Source of the DNA: Betaproteobacteria bacterium
GTDB lineage: Bacteria > Pseudomonadota > Gammaproteobacteria > Burkholderiales > Casimicrobiaceae
Length of the DNA stretch: 8,641 bases
NCBI GenBank assembly: GCA_005888865.1
Contig: VBCL01000184.1
Coordinates: forward strand, 1-8,641
Direction: 5' to 3'
This document shows positions 1 to 5,154 of this stretch, piece after piece (positions within the stretch are counted from its first letter, which is position 1; each line of letters starts with the position of its first letter). The notes under the pieces are model-generated. The model did no database searches, had not been told where the DNA came from, and was given only the letters and a program-made list of their open reading frames with translations. The translations under genes were made by a program, and so were the position numbers.

Positions 1-1
1 A

Positions 2-77
2 TGGTGGCCAAGGGCGGAATTGAACCACCGACACACGGATTTTCAGTCCGCTGCTCTACCAACTGAGCTACTTGGCC
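2..77 (-). tRNA. tRNA-Phe (GAA anticodon)
   Basis: The reverse complement folds into a complete 76-nt cloverleaf. The acceptor stem is GGCCAAG/CTTGGCC, followed by discriminator A and an encoded CCA (positions 4-2). The D arm reads AGCTCAGTTGGTAGAGCA. The anticodon stem-loop is GCGGA-CTGAAAA-TCCGT with anticodon GAA. The T arm contains GGTTCAATTCC. The gene decodes phenylalanine UUY codons. It is transcribed leftward out of the window from its own -10 box just upstream. The D and anticodon arms match the proteobacterial tRNA-Phe type. Any partner gene or terminator lies beyond the left edge. Confidence 0.97.
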
Positions 78-86
78 AAGCGCGCG

Positions 87-116
87 ATTTTACCAGATCG
101 CCTGCGTCCGCCGTAA
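87..116 (-). promoter_or_regulatory. Putative promoter of tRNA-Phe
   Basis: On the minus strand a TAAAAT -10 box (92-87) is followed by a very GC-rich discriminator (CGCGCGC) and then the tRNA 5' end at 77. That places a start site near 80. A weak -35 candidate, TTACGG, lies 18 bp upstream (116-111). A good -10 box with a GC-rich discriminator is typical of stable-RNA promoters under growth-rate or stringent control; that regulation is inferred. No clear terminator separates the upstream hydrolase gene from this tRNA. Confidence 0.5.
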
Positions 117-131
117 GCCCGAAAACACCCG

Positions 132-1019
132 CTATTCACGGAAGAAGGCGAGCAACTCCGCATAGGTCTCGTCGGGCGCCTCTTCCGCGAGGTAATGCCC
201 GCACGAAAGCGCCTTGCCGCGCACGTCGTTGGCAACGTTTTTCCAGTCCGCGACAGGATCGAAGAGCCGATGCACTACGCCCTTCGTGCCCCACAGCACG
301 AGCAACGGGCAACTGACCTTGCGCCCGGCGTCGGCGGCGTCGTGCTCGAGATCGAGCGTCGCCGCGGCACGGTAGTCCTCACAGGAGGCGTGGATCGTTG
401 CCGGATCGCTGAAGCAACGCTCGTATTCCGCGTACGCGCGTCGATCGAAATGGTCGATCGTGGAGCCCCAGCCGCCGAGCTTCTTCCGAAGGTAATACGC
501 CGGGTCGGCGCCGATGAGACGCTCGGGCAGGTCGTACGGCTGGATCAGGAAGAACCAGTGGTAATACGCGGTTGCGAACGCCTTGTCGGTCTTGGCGTAC
601 ATGGCCGCGGTCGGTGAGATGTCGAGGACCGCGAGGCGTGCGACGCGCTCGGGGTGATCGCGGACGAGGCGATGCGCCACCCGGGCGCCGCGATCGTGTC
701 CGGCGAGCGCGAAGCGCTTGAAGCCGAGGGCTCGCATCACGTCGACCTGATCCCGAGCCATCGTGCGCTTCGAGTAGGCTCGATGATCCGCTTCGCCGGG
801 CGGCTTGGCGGAATCGCCGTAGCCGCGCAGATCGGTGCAAACAACGGTGAAATGCGCCGCAAGCCGCGGCGCCATCTTGTGCCACATCGCATGCGTCTGA
901 GGATAGCCATGCAGGAGCAGCAACGGCGGCCCGCGACCGCCGATCACCAGATTGATTTCGGCGCCACTGGTCGAGATGCGCCGCGGCTCGAAACCCGGAA
1001 AGAGCATCGACGTCGTCAT
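132..1019 (-). CDS. Alpha/beta hydrolase, fluoroacetate (haloacetate) dehalogenase type
   Basis: This 295-residue protein resembles fluoroacetate dehalogenase, which hydrolyses haloacetates (including the C-F bond) to glycolate plus halide in the cytoplasm. The oxyanion-hole motif HGYPQTH is at 37-43. The nucleophile motif GHDRGAR is at 107-113, giving Asp109, with Arg110 and Arg113 as carboxylate binders. The acid is Asp133 (VLDISPT) and the base His275 (SCGHYLAEEAPD). The halide pocket His154-Trp155 (YYHWFF) and Tyr216 (EDYRA) are all present. In related epoxide hydrolases and haloalkane dehalogenases this combination is not conserved. The length matches the family (about 295-305). It is the last gene of the minus-strand cluster, 39 nt after the broken oxidoreductase. 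No good Shine-Dalgarno precedes the ATG; Met5 is an alternative start. Substrate is inferred from residues; a chloroacetate or other 2-haloacid substrate is possible. Confidence 0.87.
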   Translation of the reverse strand: MTTSMLFPGFEPRRISTSGAEINLVIGGRGPPLLLLHGYPQTHAMWHKMAPRLAAHFTVVCTDLRGYGDSAKPPGEADHRAYSKRTMARDQVDVMRALGFKRFALAGHDRGARVAHRLVRDHPERVARLAVLDISPTAAMYAKTDKAFATAYYHWFFLIQPYDLPERLIGADPAYYLRKKLGGWGSTIDHFDRRAYAEYERCFSDPATIHASCEDYRAAATLDLEHDAADAGRKVSCPLLVLWGTKGVVHRLFDPVADWKNVANDVRGKALSCGHYLAEEAPDETYAELLAFFRE

Positions 1020-1058
1020 TCAGGAATGTTCTGCAACCAAGCCAATCGGTGCATGCCC

Positions 1059-2108
1059 TCAGCCGAGCATCGCCTGCACACGCTCGCGCGTCATTCCGAC
1101 CGACGCCGCAGCATCGATCAGATCCGCACAGGTCTTGTCGTCGACGGGAACGCCGCGCGAGGATCGTTCTTTGCGCGTCATTCTTTCGACGTCGCCCGGC
1201 AGCAGCACCGGTGTTTCGGATCGAGCAGGCGGCGACGCCTTGACCCAGGCAGCGAAGCGCGCGATCTCTGCCGCGACCGCACCCTGCGCATCGTAGACCT
1301 GCGGCGCGATGTAGATCGACAACATGTTGTTGCGCAGAACGTCGTCGGCAGGGTCCGAGCTCTTTCCGGTGGAGATCGCCCCGGCCAGAAGATCGGTGAC
1401 AATCGACAGCCCGGAGCCCTTGTGCCCGCCGACTGTCAGGAGTGCTCCGCCGTCGTAGAAATCCTTCGGCTCGGTCGTCGGCTGCCCGTGCTTGTCGATG
1501 ATCCAGCCCTCGGGCACGCGCTCGCCGCGGTTGAGCGCGACCATCAACTTGCCTTCCGCCGCCATCGACGTGGTCATGTCGACGATGATCGGATCGCCGC
1601 CCGCAACGGGCACACCAATAGTGATCGGGTTGGTGGACAATCGGCGGTCGCTGCCTCCGAAGGGCGCGACGCGCTGCGCGCCCGAGGTATTCAGGAAATG
1701 CAGCGACACCTGATTAGCTTCGGCGCCGAGCTCGGCCCAGTCGCCGACGCGCCCCAGATGCCCTCAGTTGCGCAAACCCACCAGCGCGATCCCGGCCTTC
1801 GCCGCTTTAGCGATCCCGATCTTGCCCGCGAATTCACCCACGACCTGGCCGAAGCCCCGATTGCCATCGACGATCGCGATCGCGTCGCTGTCGAAGACGA
1901 TGGTCGGAATCTGATTGGGTTTGACCCAGCCTTCGCGCATCCACTCCAGGTATTTACCGACGCGCAGCACGCCGTGCGAGTCGTGTCCAACCAGGTTGGA
2001 GTCGACGAGTCGCCGCGCGATGGTGGCCGCTTCGGCGGAGTTGCAGCCCGCGCCGTGCATGATCGCGGTGACGAGCTCGACCAGCTGGCGAGCGCCTACC
2101 GTGCGCAC
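1059..2108 (-). pseudogene. Ldh/MDH-2 family malate/L-lactate-type dehydrogenase, interrupted by TGA
   Basis: A single reading frame of 350 codons, GTG start to final TGA, is broken by an in-frame TGA at 1766-1764 (codon 115). Upstream are 114 residues containing GHDSHGVLRV (Ser44, His45, Arg49). Downstream the frame resumes with GHLGRVGDW (catalytic-type His117), LSTNP and the nucleotide-site motif GGHKGSGL. These are hallmarks of the type-2 malate/lactate/sulfolactate/ureidoglycolate dehydrogenases, which reduce 2-oxo acids with NAD(P)H and are unrelated to Rossmann LDH. Total length (about 349) is normal. The GTG start lies 1 nt after the dehydratase stop, implying translational coupling. 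Its place behind a sugar-acid dehydratase suggests a role in sugar-acid catabolism, but the substrate is not readable. The fault is a substitution, not an indel. Alternatives are sequence error, stop readthrough, or (unlikely) selenocysteine. Confidence 0.85.
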
Positions 2109-2109
2109 G

Positions 2110-3812
2110 TCAGTGGATCTCCGGTTCCGCGGTCGGCGCGGTGCCCTCGAGGAAATCGAAGTCGCAGCCCTCGTCGGCTTGCGTGATATGGCGCTGATAG
2201 AGCGCGCCGTAGCCGCGCTCGTAGCGCGGTTCGGGTCTCTTCCACGCCGCGCGCCGGCGCGCGAGCTCGGCGTCGCTCACTTTCAGCTCCAGGAGACGTT
2301 TCGGGACATCGAGCTCGATCAGATCGCCATCGTGCACCAGCGCCAGGGGTCCGCCGACGAATGACTCCGGCGCGACGTGCAGCACGCACGCGCCGTAGCT
2401 CGTCCCGCTCATCCGCGCATCCGAGATGCGCACCATGTCGCGCACGCCCTTCTCCAGCAGCTTCTTCGGGATCGGCAACTGGCCCCACTCCGGCATTCCC
2501 GGAGCGCCGAGCGGGCCCGCGTTCTGCAGCACGATCACCGAATCGGCGGTGACGGGGAGCGCCGGATCGTCGATCCGCGCCGCCATGTCGTTGTAATCGG
2601 CGAACACGACCGCCGGCCCGCGGTGCGTAAGGAGCTGCGACTCTGCGGCAGCGGGTTTGATCACCGCGCCGTTGGGTGCGAGGTTGCCCCGCAACACGGC
2701 GAGACTGCCGCTCGAGACCAATGCCTTTTCCCGCGGAAGAATCACCTCGCGGTTGAAGACTTCGGCGCCGGCGATATTCTCGCCCAATGTCCTGCCGTTC
2801 ACGGTGCGCGCGTCGAGCGCCAGCAGATCGCCGATGTCTCTGAGCAGCGCACGCAGGCCGCCGGCGTAATAGAAATCCTCCATCAGAAACTTCCCGGCGG
2901 GACGGATGTTGGCGACGAGCGGCGTCTTTCGCGCGAGCTCGTCGAAGCGATCGATCGACAGCGCGACACCCGCGCGGCGGGCCACCGCCACCATGTGCAC
3001 GACGGCGTTGGTCGATCCACCGATCGCGAGGACGGTAGTGATCGCGTTGTCGATGCTTGCCGCGGACACGACATCGCGGGGCTTCAGGTCCTCCCACACC
3101 ATGTCGAAAATGCGCCGGCCGGTGTCGGCGGCCATGCGCGCGTGACGCGAATCCGCAGCGGGAATCGAAACGGCGCCCGGCAGCGTGAAGCCGAGGGCCT
3201 CGGCGGCGGAGGTCATCGTCGACGCGGTGCCCATGGTCATGCAATGCCCGGGCGAGCCCACTGCTCGTCGCTGACGTTGCCCGCGCGCTTCTCGGCCCAA
3301 TACTTCCACACGTCGGAGCCACTGCCGAGCGGCTGATCGCGCCAGTTGCCGCGCAGCATCGGGCCCGCGGGCATGAAGATCGCGGGCAGGTTCATGCTGA
3401 TCGCACCCATGAGCAACGCCGGCGTGGTCTTGTCGCAGCCGCCCATCAGCACCGCACCGTCGACGGGATACGAGCGCAAGAGCTCCTCGGTCTCGAGCGC
3501 GAGCAGGTTTCGATAGAGCATCGTGGTGGGCTTCTGGAAGACTTCCGCCAGCGCGATCGCCGGCATCTCCAGCGGAAACCCGCCGGCCTGCAGCACGCCG
3601 CGCTTCACTTCCTCGGCGCGCTGCCGGAAGTGGGCGTGACAGGCGTTGATGTCACTCCAGGTGTTGATGATTGCGATGATCGGCTTGCCGAGGTAGTCGC
3701 GGCGGGAGTACCCCATCTGCGCCGCGCGCGAGTGGTGCCCGAACTGCCGCATGTCGCTCGCGCCGAACCAGCGGTGCGAGCGCAGCTCTTCGGGCTTCCT
3801 GCGCCGGCTCAT
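2110..3812 (-). pseudogene. IlvD/Edd-family sugar-acid dehydratase (L-arabinonate type), frameshifted by deletion
   Basis: The two halves lie in different frames. The N-terminal 191 codons (3812-3237) carry WFG, the Fe-S cysteines Cys58 (NACHAHF) and Cys126 (MGGCDKTTP, with the metal-site Asp-Lys), and the GSGSD motif. They end NVSDEQWARPGIA-stop. The other frame resumes with SPGHCMTMGTASTMT, which holds the third cysteine, and continues through GGSTNA, EDFYYAGG and MSGTSYG (catalytic serine) to the stop at 2110. Family members have about nine residues between the W and SPGHC/SYGTC; here they are missing, so about 25 nt were lost rather than one base. Intact members are [2Fe-2S]/Mg enzymes that dehydrate aldonates to 2-keto-3-deoxy acids; L-arabinonate dehydratase is the closest I recognise, but other pentonates or hexonates are possible. 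Restoring 25 nt would give about 575 aa, the family norm. The ATG at 3812 is chosen because the promoter start site (about 3879) excludes the next upstream ATG (3889). First gene of the cluster. Confidence 0.87.
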
Positions 3813-3885
3813 GCAATGCCCGGCGTTGCGGTGACGGCGCTCGTTCTCAAGGGGGCTGACTCCAGACAAGCGTGGGATCGCGCCC

Positions 3886-3914
3886 ATTATAGCCGCCGGA
3901 ACCCGCCTCGGACC
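3886..3914 (-). promoter_or_regulatory. Putative promoter of the dehydratase operon
   Basis: The minus strand has a perfect TATAAT at 3891-3886, placing transcription start near 3879 and leaving a leader of about 67 nt before the ATG at 3812. The 17-bp-spaced -35 position (about 3914-3909) reads GGTCCG, far from consensus, and lies inside a perfect palindrome. A good -10 with a poor -35 overlapped by a palindrome suggests regulated rather than constitutive transcription (inference). Confidence 0.5.
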
Positions 3915-3923
3915 CGCGGGTCC
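3910..3923. promoter_or_regulatory. 14-bp perfect palindrome, candidate operator
   Basis: GGACCCGCGGGTCC is identical on both strands and overlaps the -35 region of the minus-strand promoter. It lies in the divergent intergenic region, where a dimeric regulator could control the sugar-acid operon and perhaps the rightward gene. No regulator gene is present in the window, so the binding protein is unknown. Confidence 0.35.
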
Positions 3924-4013
3924 AAGCGATGGCAAGAGACTCGGGTTCGGACATGGCTCGCGCGCGATCGTCGCGTCGCGGCCGCAGCGCCGGTCGGGGC
4001 GTTGGCCTTTGAC

Positions 4014-4020
4014 AAGGAGG
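4014..4020 (+). promoter_or_regulatory. Strong Shine-Dalgarno that fixes the 4026 start
   Basis: AAGGAGG lies 5 nt before the ATG at 4026. The reading frame is open upstream to 3630, but this site and the signal peptide that begins at 4026 make it the clear start. No convincing -35/-10 pair was found for this gene between 3900 and 4013. Confidence 0.85.
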
Positions 4021-4025
4021 TTGCA

Positions 4026-5063
4026 ATGCTTCCCCAGCATTCGCGTTCCTGGCGGCGCGCTTCGCGGTGGCTGCTTGCGGCGGGCTCCGCGATCACGCTT
4101 TCTGCGTTCGCAGCCGACGAACCCGCCGCCGACAGCTCGACGAACGGCATCGACGCCGAGAAGTTCTTCAGCGCCATCGTCAAGGTACGCGCGCACGCGC
4201 TGCCGGATGCGCGCACCACGGCAATCCTGGGCTCGGAGCGCGAGGGAACGGGCACCGTCATCGACCAGGACGGTCTGATCCTGACCATCGGCTATCTGAT
4301 CATCGAGGCCGACGAGGTCAACATCGTCGACGATCGAGGACGCTCGCTCCCGGCGAAGGTGGTCGGTTACGACCACGTCTCCGGCTTGGCGCTGGTGCGC
4401 TCGATCGTGCCGCTGGAAGCCTCGCCGCTGCCGCTCGGCGACTCGGCGAAGCTCGCGGAGAGCGATCCGGTGCTGATCGTGAACCACGGCGGGCGCGACG
4501 ATGCGACGCTTGCCCAGGTCGTTTCGCGGCGTTCCTTCACCGGGAACTGGGAATACCTGCTCGACAACGCGATCTTCACCTCACCGCCGACGCTCAACTG
4601 GAGTGGAGCCGCGCTGGTCGGAAAGGACGGCTCGCTGCTCGGGGTCGGGTCGCTGATCCTGCGCGATGTCACCGAGGTCGAACCGCATCTGCCGGGCAAC
4701 ATGTTCGTACCGGTCGATGTGCTCAAACCGATCCTCAGGGATCTGGTCAAAACCGGCCAGCGTGCCGGGCCGGCGCAGCCGTGGCTCGGCGTGTCGGCGG
4801 ACGAGATGCAAGGCCATCTGCTGGTGACGCGCGTGTCACCGGAAGGACCGGCGGATCGCGCCGGAGTCCAGACCGGCGATATCATCGTGGGTGTCGGCGG
4901 CGATGCCGTGCACTCGCAGGCCGAGTTCTACCGCAGGGTATGGGGCCGCGGCGCGGCAGGCAGCGAAATTCCGCTGCGCATCCTCCGGGGAGACGCCGTG
5001 CGCGAAGTGAAGGTCCGCTCGATCGACCGCGTCAAGTACTTCCGGCAGAAGACGAGCTACTGA
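4026..5063 (+). CDS. Secreted HtrA-like trypsin-fold/PDZ protein with degenerate catalytic triad
   Basis: The product has 345 residues. A signal peptide (Arg-rich start, hydrophobic core about 15-27, likely cleavage after AFA at 29) sends it to the periplasm. A trypsin-like domain spans about 45-240 and one PDZ domain about 252-333 (PWLGV start, DRAGVQTGDIIVGVGG). HtrA/Deg landmarks can be aligned. The DGxILTxxHV block reads DGLILTIGYL, so the catalytic His is Tyr90. The DPxxDLAL block reads DHVSGLAL, so Asp is Gly120. The GNSGGAL block reads NWSGAAL, so Ser193 remains. It is therefore probably not a classical serine protease and may act as a chaperone, scaffold or PDZ-mediated binder of envelope proteins. 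It is transcribed away from the sugar-acid operon and ends about 90 bp before the next coding region. An unusual non-triad activity cannot be excluded. Confidence 0.88.
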   Translation: MLPQHSRSWRRASRWLLAAGSAITLSAFAADEPAADSSTNGIDAEKFFSAIVKVRAHALPDARTTAILGSEREGTGTVIDQDGLILTIGYLIIEADEVNIVDDRGRSLPAKVVGYDHVSGLALVRSIVPLEASPLPLGDSAKLAESDPVLIVNHGGRDDATLAQVVSRRSFTGNWEYLLDNAIFTSPPTLNWSGAALVGKDGSLLGVGSLILRDVTEVEPHLPGNMFVPVDVLKPILRDLVKTGQRAGPAQPWLGVSADEMQGHLLVTRVSPEGPADRAGVQTGDIIVGVGGDAVHSQAEFYRRVWGRGAAGSEIPLRILRGDAVREVKVRSIDRVKYFRQKTSY

Positions 5064-5079
5064 CCGCTCGGACGTTTTT
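5053..5079 (+). terminator. Weak possible intrinsic terminator
   Basis: A 5-bp stem CGAGC/GCTCG with an 8-nt loop spans the stop codon of the HtrA-like gene, and a TTTTT run follows 4 nt after the stem. The stem is short and the spacing imperfect, so termination, if any, would be partial. Confidence 0.25.
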
Positions 5080-5105
5080 GTAGCCCCTTGCGAACCGCGT
5101 ACAAT
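5078..5105 (+). promoter_or_regulatory. Putative promoter of the synthase-mtnA-aldolase operon
   Basis: A TACAAT -10 box (5100-5105), one mismatch from consensus, is followed by a GC-rich stretch. A partial -35, TTGTAG (5078-5083), lies 16 bp upstream. The predicted start site is near 5112. The box overlaps the ATG at 5104, which argues against that ATG being the translation start. Confidence 0.45.
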
Positions 5106-5154
5106 GCGCGCTGCCGGCGCGAGGCGCGGGCATGTCCATCTCGTGCTGCTGCCT

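Noticed and set aside
20..316. Plus-strand open frame over the tRNA and the end of the hydrolase
   Set aside because: It overlaps a well-folded tRNA and a supported minus-strand gene; the translation is low-complexity Arg/Pro/Ala.
654..2186. Long open frame (510 codons) on the plus strand
   Set aside because: It is antisense to the hydrolase, oxidoreductase and dehydratase, which have clear family motifs. Its Arg/Asp/His-rich translation resembles no family and is a GC-rich shadow.
2248..2263. 16-bp perfect palindrome CGCGCGCCGGCGCGCG
   Set aside because: It lies inside the dehydratase coding frame over Arg/Ala codons. Alternating CG in GC-rich coding DNA gives such palindromes readily, and its position does not suggest regulation.
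3851..3870. Plus-strand GGGGGCTGACTCCAG, reminiscent of REP/RAYT-type motifs seen in GC-rich proteobacteria
   Set aside because: There is one copy only, no clean hairpin and no nearby transposase, so a repeat call is not supported.
3963..3975. Small inverted repeat CGCGA-TCG-TCGCG upstream of the HtrA-like gene
   Set aside because: The 5-bp arms are made of common GC-rich words, no promoter box is adjacent, and chance occurrence is likely.
3813..4487. N-terminal extension of the dehydratase frame upstream of 3812
   Set aside because: The frame stays open only by lack of stops. The extra residues are low-complexity, they overlap the divergent promoter and the HtrA-like gene, and the family N-terminus matches the ATG at 3812.
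4067..5083. Plus-strand 338-codon frame overlapping the HtrA-like gene
   Set aside because: It is the +2 shadow of the HtrA-like gene and has no signal peptide, domain or ribosome-binding site of note.
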